Shown in pieces: positions 9,741 through 19,640 of a stretch of 64,000 nt of DNA. The notes under the pieces were generated by a model. It was not told the DNA's origin. It made no database searches and was given only the letters and a program-made list of their open reading frames with translations. Within the stretch, counting starts at the first letter, position 1. Each line of letters opens with the position of its first letter. This DNA comes from Bimuria novae-zelandiae CBS 107.79. Taxonomy: Eukaryota; Ascomycota; Dothideomycetes; Pleosporales; Didymosphaeriaceae. The translations under genes and the position numbers were made by a program. The stretch covers positions 416,722 through 480,721 of the forward strand of contig ML976683.1 of the NCBI GenBank assembly GCA_010015655.1, read 5' to 3'.

Positions 9741-12041
9741 TATCCCATGCACCGTCAACATGTGCCGCACACGGACCACCTCTTAATGGCCAATTAGATA
9801 ATTAATTACTAAAACACCAAGGCGTGCATTATAATATTAGTAATTATTAATTACTAGCTAAAATATAACTTTTTTAAAATCTCTAGCGCATGCAAACATG
9901 CTAAAAGCTATAAAGCTATTAAGTAATAATACTAACTTTATAAAATACATAAAGTACTTCAAAAAAGATAGTGTTTTACCTAATCTACTACGTAAGCCGC
10001 TACCTACCTAGTAACCACTTAGAATTAATAATCTACGTACTTTTAGAGAAGTGCTTTTACTTAAAAATATAAATATTAATTCTTTTATTATTTTATTTAA
10101 CTTATTTTTTAATGCTAGCGTCCTTAATTAAATTATATACTATATAAATTAGCATGCTAAGAAGCTCTATAATAAGTAGCCTAAGTCCTTAATAGCTAGT
10201 TCCTAATGCTAGAAACATACCTCGCTGGCCAAGCTATATACCTACTTCGCCATTGTTGCCTATATAGGTCTACACCGAGAGCCTTTGCTAGAGGAGTACT
10301 GGGTGAGACTTCACGGCGTAGCGCCTACGCACAAGCTTAACCGTTACATGTTAAAGACGCGCTAGGAGCAGCTAGATTGATACTTATATTATATAGAGGT
10401 TAGACAGAGCTTTAAGTCGCCTTTTAGTCGTGTTAAAGATCTTTTAGAGGTGCTCCGTAAGCGCGCGCTTAAGTACTAGGCGCCTAATAAGCACCTTTAT
10501 ATTAATAAGGTAATTATTAGATTTATAGGCCGCGCGGCTAAGGTTATAATAATTAAAACAAAACTTATACTATAGGGCTTTAAAATATAGTGTTTAGTAA
10601 ATAATAAAGTAATACTAAACTAGTCATTTTATGCTAAAGGTGCTAACTAAGAACTTATTAATTTACTAACGCTTATAAATGCTAAGGCGCCTATCTTTAC
10701 TCTTATAAAGTTAGTCCCTGTTACTCTTACACTTGCTAAGGACGCTACTAGCTATTATTTATTTTTACTAAATTTTTATATTATATAAAATAATAATCTC
10801 TTTAATACTATCCCTATACTTAAATATTTAAAATCTAAAGGCGTAGACTGCGCAGGGACTATTAAAATAATAAAAATAGTAACTAAGGAGAAATTTAAGA
10901 TAATAGTATAGGTAAAGTTAAAAGTAAAAGCACCTATTATTATAAAATATATATAATAAAAGTTAATAAAGAAGCGCTTTAACTCTAACTTTATAAAGCT
11001 TAAGACGCAGTTTACGAGTAAAATAGAAAAAAAAAAATATTAAACACTATTAAAGAGTTAATAAGTCCTATAGATAGCGTAAAAAATAATTAGGTTATCC
11101 TTTTTACCTTTACTATTACGAAGCGTGAGTTTCTACCCTTAATACTATATTAAGACTAAACTAATAAAAGTTACTACTTAGCTACTTAAGTTATTATAAA
11201 GCTCCGCTAACGCTCTAAGATAGCTTAAAATAATAAAAAAGTTTTTAAAAAAACCTTTAGTAGAAAGCCTATTAAGTTACTAAGTATACCTAAGATAATA
11301 GATAACTATAATAGGTATAAAAGCAAAATAGATTACTTTAATTAAGTAAAAAGCTACTACTCTATTTAGTAGGTTAAGCGTTATATATAAAAGTCTCTTT
11401 AGTACTTTCTACTAGATCTAACGCTTAATAATTATTATAGGTTTTCCTTATACTCCTCTACTAACTCTACTAAACGCGGTAGCTATAAGAAGTTCCTATG
11501 CACCCTTATTAAGTAGCTATTTAAGCGCGAAGGACGACTTTATAATAAATTTAGTAAATATTAAAGACTTAACGACGCTGCTAAGTACGCCTCTATTAAT
11601 AAGGAGAGCTATTATAAGCCTAAAAGGCTGTTCGTAGAAGCAAAGACTTGTGTTGCTTGTGCTGAATCTGGGCGTCAAAAGTACAAGTCTCCACGTCACA
11701 AAACACCTCTCCAGCCTACTTCTGGCAATTGCAAGAGACCTCAGCGTACTCCGCGCTCCTTATATGGCTGTACGCTCTGCCGTCTGCCTTTATGTAGGCC
11801 AGAAGTCTCTCCTGAATGCTGGCAGGAGCATCTACGGCGCACACGAACAGCCAAGTCAACAGATACAAAAGCAAGCTCATCTATTATGTAAAGTTATCTC
11901 GAAACCATCATAAATGAAGTCTCCATACAAATCCACACCCAAATCGCATTTCTTTCGGTGTTCAGGCAGCTGAGGCGAAAGTCTCCGATTGGCCATCAGG
12001 AGGTGGTCCGTGTAGGGCACATATTGACGGTGCATGGGATA
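9741..12041 (+). mobile_element. piggyBac-like element nested in the mariner-like element
   Basis: The ends at 9741-9818 and 11957-12041 are inverted copies of each other over about 80 bases, sharing tatcccatgcaccgtcaa, acggaccacct, ggccaat and aacacc (reading inward from the left). The enclosed coding region is a piggyBac transposase. A TTAA occurs just outside the right end (12045-12048), as the family requires, but the left flank reads ttta and I could not establish an unambiguous TTAA duplication. It sits about 60 bases upstream of the start of the accessory gene, so it would have displaced that gene's promoter. Confidence 0.7.
9900..11891 (+). pseudogene. piggyBac-family transposase, RIP-inactivated
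   Basis: Decayed frames in order give KHTSLAKLYTYFAIVAYIGL and EEYWVRLHGVAPTHKLNRYM (about 10213-10350), FKSPFSRVKDLLEVLRKRAL, VIIRFIGRAAKVIIIKTK, INAKAPIFTLIKLVPVTLT and LKSKGVDCAGTIKIIKIV. This is the order of a DDE_Tnp_1_7 (piggyBac) core. The C-terminus is unusually clean: from about 11643 to the TAA at 11889-11891 it is open and carries a cysteine-rich domain (TCVACAES, then H, then YGCTLCRLPLCRPEVSPECW and EHLRR), matching the zinc-binding tail of piggyBac transposases. The N-terminus is unreadable, the start is a guess, and at least one frameshift separates the core from the tail. Many stops exclude function. Confidence 0.75.
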
Positions 12042-12054
12042 GTGTTAATTAACG

Positions 12055-12204
12055 TGGCAAAGGTAATAGGACGCGTACTATTGGCGTTTAGATATTGTGT
12101 ACAAAGTGGCTGGCGCGCGAAAATAATTAAGGTTTGCCAAGATTTTCCCCGATTTTCGAGCACAACAGATCACGCGAACTGGCGCATCACGCGCACGGAC
12201 ACGT
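12055..12204. repeat. Right TIR of the mariner-like element
   Basis: The reverse complement runs from the outer edge acgtgtccgtgcgcgtgatg inward through cttaattattttcgcgcgcc. It matches the left end with a few substitutions and small indels. The piggyBac right end lies immediately inside it (12041). Confidence 0.8.
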
Positions 12205-12206
12205 TA

Positions 12207-12779
12207 CGTGCAAGAGATGAGCGAGGCAGTAGACGGAAGTCAGCGTATCTGGGTGCTGCCTCCCAAGCTCCTTCTCCCTCCCTTCCAGCGCTTGCCGGTT
12301 GAGCTTCTCTGCTCCCTCGTACTTTCCCCGTGCCTGCAGCACCCCCGCCAGGTTGCTCACGCTCGTCAGCGTAGAAGGGTGCTGCACCCCCAAGCTCCTT
12401 CTCGCTCCCTTCCAGCGCTCGTCGGTTGAGCTTCTCTGCTTCGTCGTAATTCCCCTGGTCCTGCAGCACCGACTCCAGAACCTCCAAGCTGGTTAGTGTC
12501 TGTTGGTCGTCTAGCCCTAGTGCTTTCTCCTTGACGGCAAGTGCCTTTGCTGCTATCTCATGTGCGATGCTGTAGCTTCCTCGCATGCACAAATACCACG
12601 CTGCGTTTGTGAGCACCTGCGCCTATGCCTTGAGCGCCTCTTTAGCAGCGGGCTTCGAGTTAAAGAGCGGCTCGGCGTGCGGAAGCAGCTGCTGGCACTT
12701 TACCCAGTTCTCATAAGTTACTTCCCGCTAGATAGCTCTTGCGCTATCAGCGCCACGAACCTCAGCTCCCATTGCTCTA
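12207..12779 (-). pseudogene. TPR-repeat (NLR-tail type) gene, 5' part of the split pseudogene
   Basis: Read on the minus strand, the piece gives YENWVKCQQLLPHAEPLF, then VLTNAAWYLCMRGSYSIAHE, then tandem 42-residue TPR units of the kinesin-light-chain/NLR type (NYDEAEKLNRRALEGSEKEL; KYEGAEKLNRQALEGREKEL; repeated HPSTLTSVSNLA and HPDTLTSVYCLA). These units normally form the sensor tail of fungal NB-ARC/NACHT proteins in heterokaryon-incompatibility or immune-like roles. No nucleotide-binding domain was found upstream, so this is a truncated tail. One extra C in the run at about 12386-12393 shifts the frame, and TAG codons at Gln/Trp positions near 12630 and 12730 interrupt it. The frame continues across the transposon into 4128-3916. 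Confidence 0.75.
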
Positions 12780-12995
12780 TATCACTAAACGACGACAGCC
12801 TTCCCCAACACCCTCTACCTCCAGCCAGTACTAATGCGCCGATGCTGAGCTGCTCTCAGTCTGGTGTCGGTTGAGCCGCGTGCCGCAGGCCCACTTATGC
12901 AATGCTCACCTCGCGCAGTGGATAGGCCAAAAATATTCCGGCTTCTCTCCGCATGGGGTACTCCCGCTCGCACAATCGGCTTCTGGGTGGAAAAG
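12780..12995. other. Spacer upstream of the TPR pseudogene
   Basis: Balanced base composition with no recognisable domain on either strand. It may hold eroded sequence of the missing N-terminal part of the TPR protein, but nothing can be assigned. Confidence 0.4.
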
Positions 12996-13131
12996 TGGTC
13001 CGAGTGCTGATATGGTCCGAATGCTGATATGGTCCGAATGCTGATATGGTCCGAATGCTGATATGGTCCGAATGCTGATATGGTCCGAATGCTGATATGG
13101 TCCGAATGCTGATATGGTCCGCGTGCTACGC
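12996..13131. repeat. 17-bp minisatellite, seven full copies plus one degenerate
   Basis: The unit tggtccgaatgctgata repeats head to tail from 12996. Copy 1 has one change (gag for gaa), copies 2-7 are identical, and an eighth (13115-13131) diverges after ten bases. As 17 is not a multiple of three, the array is open in several frames and creates spurious periodic peptides (DHISIRTISAFGPYQHS) on the minus strand; these are not treated as genes. The near-perfect identity shows recent expansion or homogenisation and no RIP within it. Confidence 0.95.
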
Positions 13132-13361
13132 ATCCCAAGTCCCATGTCACCGTTCCCTCCCTAACAATATATAGTGCCATAAGATAATACCTCCGCACAA
13201 TCCTGCTCCCTTTGAAGCTTCATTACATTGCTGGCGCGATCGAACCTGTCCGAAGATGCCCTGTCGATTGCCTGGCCGGGATTTTGTTTTACCAAGTCCT
13301 GGTCTCCATTTGTCGATTGCTTTAAAGAACCCATCTTCGCAACACCCTCTAGTACAGCTCC
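13132..13361. other. Spacer downstream of the rhodopsin-domain gene
   Basis: No gene recognised. Balanced composition; it probably contains the 3' untranslated region of the minus-strand gene ending at 13362. Confidence 0.5.
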
Positions 13362-14378
13362 TTAACCAGAGTAAATCGTGTTTAATTGCATGTTCACAAA
13401 ATGGAACCGCGGTACACCCAATCGACCGAGTATGCGCTCGATAAGCGGCTTAAGAAACGGTGTACAAGCTGCAGCAATGAGGCCTATCTCTTCGACTCTA
13501 TACCACCAATAAAGTGGCACCCAATAACGGATAGTGGCTTCTCGAGGGTTCCAAACGTGTGTATAGTAGATTATCCATGCTTCGGCTATAGCCGCAAGTA
13601 TTCCGAATGCCATGAGGATGCTGATGAGTATCCGCTCCAGAACAGGCCGGTGCAACGACCAGATAAGATATAGAGGCATACCAGCGAACACAAGATCGCT
13701 TAACATGCCAATCGCTTTTATAAGTTAGCATCTACTAACGTAGGATATTAATAGCAAACTAACCTGAATATATGTAGCCGAAGCTTTGTGTCGTTCGGGG
13801 GGACCAGCAAACTGCGTCAGGCACATGTTCCCACATGGCGCGGATTGGGTGGCATTGAAGAAGAGCAAAAACTATCAATGTAAGTGGCAGGCACAACTGG
13901 ATTAAGATTAAGATCCAGAGCACCACTCGCCAGATGTTCGATATTTCAAAGCGAAGAAGCATGCTCCCTATAGATATTCTTGCAAGGGAAGATGCCCAAA
14001 ACCCCGCAAATCCCAACGCGAAGAGATGTTTTAAAATCGTAACCATAGTACTCGGTGACAGATAGTACTCATAACGTCCGAGGCCAAGACCTATAGCTGT
14101 GAATAAATTGACCAATACGACCAATTCGAATAGCTGTCATGAACAATGAGCGGTAGCCCGTGCAGTCTTCTATTACAGGTACTTACGAGAGCCACCGAGA
14201 CAAAGTAATCAGGAGCGGCTAGCTTGAAGGTTGGTCGAATTCGGGTGTACATGCGCACTCCGTAAAGAATCAGTGCAATCGTGAATAAGCATGAAACACC
14301 AATAATCCCTGGGATAGCGTTGCTGGTATCCCCACCCGCTGGCGGCTGACTCTCTTGCATGCTGCTCGAGGTAGACAA
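13362..14378 (-). CDS. Fungal rhodopsin-domain integral membrane protein, three exons
   Basis: This is the only intact gene seen. The exons are 14378-14187, 14133-13764 and 13714-13362, with introns of 53 bp (14186-14134, donor gtaagt, acceptor cag) and 49 bp (13763-13715, donor gttagt, branch-like tgctaac, acceptor aag). Spliced length is 915 bp, giving 304 residues with no internal stop and the TAA at 13364-13362. Segments in order match the seven-helix fungal rhodopsin-domain family often found near PTH11-type proteins: IPGIIGVSCLFTIALILYGV (helix 1), an aspartate-tyrosine pair before helix 2 (APDYFVSVAL), GLGRYEYYLSP, SLARISIGSMLLRF, LLQCHPIRAMW...CWSP, GYIYSAIGMLSDLVFAGMPL and the last helices around GLIAAACTPFLKPL. 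Family members usually run 350-400 residues, so the cytoplasmic tail is short here. It acts in a membrane; ligand and role are unknown. Confidence 0.85.
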
Positions 14379-14760
14379 GATTCGGAGTAATTAGTGATTT
14401 AAGAGTCTTTTACTTTCGTAGGTTCATGAAGACGAGAAAGCTAGCGATCTTTAGAATTTGTAGCATACGTCCATATTAATCTCATTCTTAAAGGATTCCC
14501 GTGACTTTCAGCTCACATGCAATCCCGCCTTTTCACATGCATTGCCTATATCGCCACTGGACACTAGGCGCATGCTGTAACCAATCGAATCGTAAGAGTT
14601 ACATTTATGAAACCAAAATGGACAAAACCTATCACCTGTAACGCTAGGCCTTGCTCGAGGCTGCGCCATCATGTATAACGTCCCTCCCTGTGTAGAGAGA
14701 CACCCTGTGTGGCGAGACAAATAAGGGGTACTTTAACTTTCAATAGCTAGAAAGGCCATG
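14379..14760. promoter_or_regulatory. Upstream region of the rhodopsin-domain gene
   Basis: Balanced-composition DNA before the start codon at 14378, presumably the promoter and 5' leader. A 70-codon minus-strand open frame (14508-14720) has no domain and could be a leader frame or chance. No specific box was identified with confidence. The RIP-saturated DNA begins sharply at about 14760. Confidence 0.4.
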
Positions 14761-15849
14761 CGCACAAAAAATATCGCTTAAAATTAATAAGAATAATTTA
14801 CTACAGCTAATACTAAATGTCTATAATCCTTTGTCTCTAAAAATTACGTTAGTATTATTATTTCTAAGCGTAATTTGTATAGCACCTTCCTTCGTGGCCT
14901 AATAGACTTCTCTCCCTATAGCCCAAACTTTAAGTCCTTATCGCTCTAAATTTTCGTAGAATAGTTTTATCTAAACCTAAAAACTTCCCTTTAATACTAG
15001 AAAGTTATTATTAGCCCTATGCACGATATAAGGGATGATTGTATATAGGACTATCGCGTTAATTAGTACCTCTACTTAAAATAAGTTACTAATTCTGACT
15101 AATATAAGATAACCCTACGTATCTTCCATTATACAGTTACGGGTATTTTACTTTAAGATATATAACTATACAGATTACGTAAGCGCTTAAAATATACTAA
15201 GTCTAACCTAGAATTAGGAGTAGTATTAGGGCTCTAAGGGCTTAGCACTTATTTAGTTAACTAACACGTCTTAACTACGTAATATAGCTATTAAATAACT
15301 TTACGATATAGTTAATGCCTAAGAATATATAACAGAAAGTCACACTATTCACGTCGCCCTTAAGCTCTAAATCTACTATTATCCTCTTCGCTAATTACTA
15401 AATAAAAGACTCAGTTAAGTCCACTACGTCCTTATTCTTTTGAAGCCTATCAGCACCGGTTCCTAGACTAAGTAGTAGCCACGATTTAGTTTTATCCTAT
15501 GAAATTATTCATAACGACTATTTTAGTTAGTATTTTTAATTAGAGTAATTAATAATTCTAGCTGGTAAAAAAAAATAACATAATTATAATTCAGCGCGGT
15601 ATACTTCTGGCTATTAAATTTATAGCTATATTAACTTCAAGTAAGAGGGCTAACCAAAGCTCAGTAGTCGTATAATTAAACCTTTTATGAGTGTATTAAC
15701 TAGCTTACATTTTATAGATTCACTACGTTATATATATAACGTATTAAATTAGTCAAGATATTAGACTATCGAGTATAGTAGTATTTACTAAAACTACTAC
15801 TACTCTACCTTATCTATACTAACTTAATAATACAACGGTTTACTATCTA
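14761..15849. other. RIP-saturated AT-rich DNA, element not identified
   Basis: Dense TA-rich sequence with stops in all frames. Minus-strand pieces such as IVDLELKGDVNSVTFCYIFL (about 15360-15420) look protein-like but match nothing I can name. The right part probably holds the 5' end of the pogo element whose transposase follows. Confidence 0.4.
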
Positions 15850-17400
15850 ATAAAAAAGTCTAAATTAATCATACCTTTAGGCCTATTATAATAACTAATT
15901 TAAAAGCCTCTCACGCACTGCTAAAGCATGTAGTATCTATTTTATAACTTTAATTAGAAAATTTAGAGAAATACCTCTTAGAGTAAATACACCCACCAAT
16001 ATGGGTCTCCTTACTATAATTAAATAGCAAATAAGTATTTAATATACTCTTGCCCTAGATTCACAAGGATTTACGTCCCAGCGCTATATGCTAGAAGGTA
16101 TGACTAATAAACTACTCGGTATTAGGCATAAATGCCCTATAGGCCAGAACTAAGGTAAACTCTTTATATTGCGTATATCCAAGCTCAAAATGGCGTGAAA
16201 ACGAGCGAAGGATTGATAGAGCATATAATAAAAGAATTCTAAGGAAATCAACGCGTGGTATAGGCTTATAGAGGATAAAAAAGCTAGGTATAAAGTGCAG
16301 GACAAAGATATCTATAACTTTAATAAATCTAGCTTTTAAATAGTCGTTATGAGATCTATAAAAGTAATTACAGATTTAAAGAAACGTATTTAACTAATCC
16401 TTATTTAGTTCAGTAACTCTAAATAAGTAATAATAATTTAATGTATTTACGTTATAAGATACGCTACTTTACCCTTTACTATTTATAAAGAGTAATTCTA
16501 CATCTTATCGTGATATAAGAGGGAAAATATATTTTATAATTAAAAGATATTAATATCTAAGAATAACTCGATAAATAATAAACTTAGAGTTACATAATTA
16601 ATGCACTTTAGCTGGCATACTATAAACTATTAGTTAGGGTTAGAAGAGTCACTTGTTCTAGATAATTATAAAATTAACTAGTCCTAAGATCTTCAGAATT
16701 ATTACCTAAAATATACAGTTTTGATATTTTATATACCAGTGCATGTGTCGCATATCCTTTTATTACCTAATATAGTGTATTTTATACTACTAAAGTAAAG
16801 TACTTTTAACGCATTTAAAATTTAGCGCGTTAATAAATTTATTTTTAATAAAGAGGGCTTCCTTATAGCCTATACCAGCGTTTTTTTTAATATATTTATA
16901 TTAAAAAACTATAAAAGGGCTTTTAAGATATGTAGCCTTATTTTATTAAGTCTAGGTATAGCGCTAAATTGTCTAAATATGCAATTACGTAATTTACTAA
17001 AATAACCCCTTTTTAAGATACCCTAGTTATCTAACACCTTAAGCAACGTAGCCAAACTTAGGTCTTAGATAAAATTAGTAATATAATCTATTAACAAATT
17101 ACTTACTATTATTTCTAAAATGCTTACGCAGCTGATAATAGTTGCTAAGACTTTTATATACTATGGTATTTTAATAATAAGCTAGATTATAGAGCTACGT
17201 AAGTTAATAAAGACATTAACTAAGTAAAAATTACGTAAAAGAAAGTGTATCTAGTAAGAAAGTACTCTAGAATTTAGTAAGATAATAATTAAATAGCTAT
17301 AAGTCTATTTATTAGGGTAAATTTATTTAAAAAGACGCGTAGTGGTAGAGCCTTTAGAGGGCACGTTTAACATAATGCTAATATCGTAAGTATAAAGAAA
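15850..17400 (+). pseudogene. pogo-family transposase, RIP-inactivated
   Basis: Plus-strand frames read YTLALDSQGFTSQRYMLEGM (CENP-B-type DNA-binding region, about 16040-16100), IRHKCPIGQN, then WYRLIEDKKARYKVQDKDIY and NFNKSSF (start of the DDE_1 domain, where the usual NFDE reads NFNK by two G-to-A changes, about 16260-16340), then LLKRAY-like and LRNLLK pieces and a basic tail (TLTKQKLRKRK). The order and spacing match the two pogo genes at 20539 and 47195. I could not find inverted ends for this copy, so element borders are unknown. Function is excluded by many stops. Confidence 0.65.
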
Positions 17401-17829
17401 CTGCACACAACACGCCAACTTATTAAAATAATAAAAATGTGTCTTATAGATGAAATATTATCGTTAATAACGTGTGTTTAAATATTCTTAATGGTATTAG
17501 TAATAGGAGGAAATCTTAAGTCAGTATTGCTAAAAAAAATACTAACACACTTAATAGTCTAAAGAACATACTAATCTAGTATGTTGTATTATTATTGCTA
17601 TATATATCTAAAGGTTTAGGCCAATATAATATAACAATATGTATATTCTAGTATTAAATACCTACTCTAGTTTAGAAGCTAACTAGAAGATCTACTAATT
17701 GCGTATCTAACACTATGCTTAATTCGCCACTTTACAATCCTATACGACCCCCTTATAAACGTACAGATATTGCTACATCCTAACGGCCAGGCCACAGAAG
17801 CACAACATGCCAATAAGGTTTTTACTTAA
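17401..17829. other. AT-rich spacer, nothing identified
   Basis: RIP-type DNA after the pogo coding remnant. No gene, repeat or inverted end could be supported. Confidence 0.4.
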
Positions 17830-18654
17830 ACTATATCTACTAATTGAAATTAATCCCATGCGCTCCTATGACCCGGGCGTTGGTGCGGCAAGTTTCATCC
17901 GCTCTTGAGGGGGACTTATATGGCCGGAGCGGGTTGGCCATCCTCCTGCTCGCGGTGGCGACTTCGATTGCCAAATCAGCGTTATAAGGTTTTCCACCTG
18001 TGGAGGCAGTAGCGACGCCACGTGCTATTTGCGAAGCGCCATAGAAGCAGCACGCTACATTGGAAATGTAACCCATGATGAACCCTGAGACTCCTGCTAA
18101 GAATCTTTGGAGGAACATGGGGAGAGGCGCTACCGAATTGTTTCCGCACCTGCTGGCGGACGCTACCTTCGCGGCCTAACCCGTCCTACGTCGATTTGCA
18201 CAAGTTCCCCGCGAGCTTAACTTTCTGGATCTGGATCCTATTGGTCCCATTTCAAATGCCTCACGGAGTCCGCACTCCTGGAGTGAATTATTAGCATGTG
18301 GTGGCTTGCGAGGCTTGCACCTGCAATTTAGTAGAAGAGATAGTTTTTACTGTGGCTTTATACGGTTAGCCGCTAACAATGCAGAAAGGGTGACGCAAAC
18401 TCTAAGAGGCTTGTTCCAGCTAAGTAGGTGTATGAGTTACTATTGAGGATGCTAAAGACTTTGGGTGGGCTAGTGCAGGGGACGAGCTTGTTCGCTCAGC
18501 CAGAAGCCGCCTTATCGTACTGGCAGTAAACGGTGATGGGACCGAGGGGCCAGAGACGTGAGGCGTTCATGGGTGTACAGCGCAGCTTGGGTTATGCGCG
18601 TAACGCTTAGTGCATCCCAAGCCCATGGTACGGCACAGTTAGCGCATTATCGGT
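17830..18654. other. Balanced-composition island, no gene identified
   Basis: Base composition returns to normal and RIP stops are rare, so this is probably single-copy DNA. A 92-codon minus-strand frame (17840-18118) has no recognised domain and no supporting splice pattern. It contains ctggatcctattgg near 18230, which recurs almost exactly near 19224. It may be intergenic sequence or part of a gene I cannot recognise. Confidence 0.4.
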
Positions 18655-18931
18655 GCTTTGCAAAAGACCGTCCCGACCCAGCCGCCTAGCAAATCAGAGA
18701 ATAGATTATTGCTTTCCCTTTTGTCTCCTCAACTACTTTATTGAAATTTCTAGAAACTTTATATAGTATAGAGGTAGCCTGATTCTATATTCTACTAAGT
18801 TTACAAAGTTTATTATGAAGGAATTGTGAAGATATATAGCTTTACGACATGGTAAGGCTCCCTATACTAGAATCTACTTAGTCGTGCCTACACATACGCA
18901 GGAAATAGGTCGGGACGGTCTTTTGCAAAGC
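18655..18931. mobile_element. 277-bp MITE-like element with perfect 24-bp inverted ends
   Basis: The stretches 18655-18678 and 18908-18931 are perfect reverse complements over 24 bases (core ttgcaaaagaccgtcccgac). The 230-bp interior is AT-rich and non-coding. This shape fits a miniature inverted-repeat transposable element. No clear target duplication was seen at the edges, so the true ends could lie a few bases further out. The superfamily is not assignable from these ends. Confidence 0.65.
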
Positions 18932-19640
18932 GTTATATGGAGTAGCACTCTTCGCGGTCTGGTGCGAATTCAAGACAACCACCTGGTAAGTGCCGGCATC
19001 CCGTCCCCTAGAAATGCCATGTTTACTAATACAGACGGTTGACTCATTGCGATAATGTAGCCTGGCACACATATTATTTCTAGCCCTCTCATTTTCTCCT
19101 TTTCCATGCATCTGAAATACGAGCGCCTGAATTGAGGAGGAACTTTCTGGTATGGGTTAATAGCAAAAAGCAAGGTGCCTAATTCGTGACTAATTCGTGA
19201 TCCTAGAGCCCTGTTTTCCGGGTCAGGATCCTATTGGCTCACTCTAAACGCTAACATGGCTCAACCCTGTTTTGCTTTGCCGGACAATTGTGGTGCATAG
19301 AGGGCTGAGCCCAGCTGCTTGGATGGCGCTAGAACGCACATCATCTCAAGAACATCCGATGTGAAGGCTATCTCGGATGGCGTATGGCAACGCTTCCGAT
19401 TCCACCGTGGAGGTTCTGTGGCGCCTAGGAAATTCCGAATGGCTTTCCGCTGTTTGGTTACCACAATGGCCCCGCCTAACCTGGACCATTTTGGTCGCCC
19501 AATCAGGCGGAAATGCGTGGGTCCGATGCCGACAGGGATTTCCGGCCAATGAGACGACCCTGTTGACTTTGTGTAGCGATTATATAGGCCAGAAACGGCA
19601 GGAAATCACATGCGGGGACTTAATTTCTAAAGCTTAATTT
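18932..19640. other. Balanced-composition island, no gene identified
   Basis: Overlapping open frames of 67-86 codons occur on both strands between 18970 and 19637, but none has a recognisable domain and they contradict one another, so none is called. Several CCAAT-type motifs (ccaatcagg, ccaatgag, cctattgg) lie between 19220 and 19555, consistent with promoter-like DNA. Confidence 0.4.

Larger units (their letters stand above)
4131..12204. mobile_element. Two-gene mariner-like transposon with two nested insertions
   Basis: Long inverted ends are shared between 4131-4153 plus 6139-6250 (left, split by a pogo element) and 12055-12204 (right). Both begin acgtgtccgtgcgcgtgatg at the outer edge and share tctgttgtgctcgaaaat and attttcgcgcgccagccact further in. 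TA flanks both sides (4129-4130, 12205-12206), and the host reading frame closes exactly when one TA is kept. Removing the pogo (4156-6136) and piggyBac (9741-12041) insertions leaves about 3.8 kb with TIRs of at least 120 bp. It holds a DD34E transposase on the plus strand and an unrelated long gene on the minus strand, facing each other. A TIR this long and a second gene are unusual for Tc1/mariner. Confidence 0.8.

Noticed and set aside
12996..13131. Possible CRISPR-like array
   Set aside because: Units are contiguous with no spacers; it is a tandem minisatellite in a eukaryotic context.
12815..13198. Two minus-strand frames with a periodic 17-residue peptide
   Set aside because: Produced by the 17-bp minisatellite being open in all frames; no start context, domain or conservation argument.
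13386..13673. 95-codon plus-strand frame
   Set aside because: Antisense to exon 3 of the rhodopsin-domain gene.
14508..14720. 70-codon minus-strand frame upstream of the membrane-protein gene
   Set aside because: No domain; most likely leader or promoter sequence.
19261..19637. Overlapping frames of 67-86 codons on both strands
   Set aside because: Mutually exclusive, no domain, no splice support; treated as non-coding until transcripts say otherwise.
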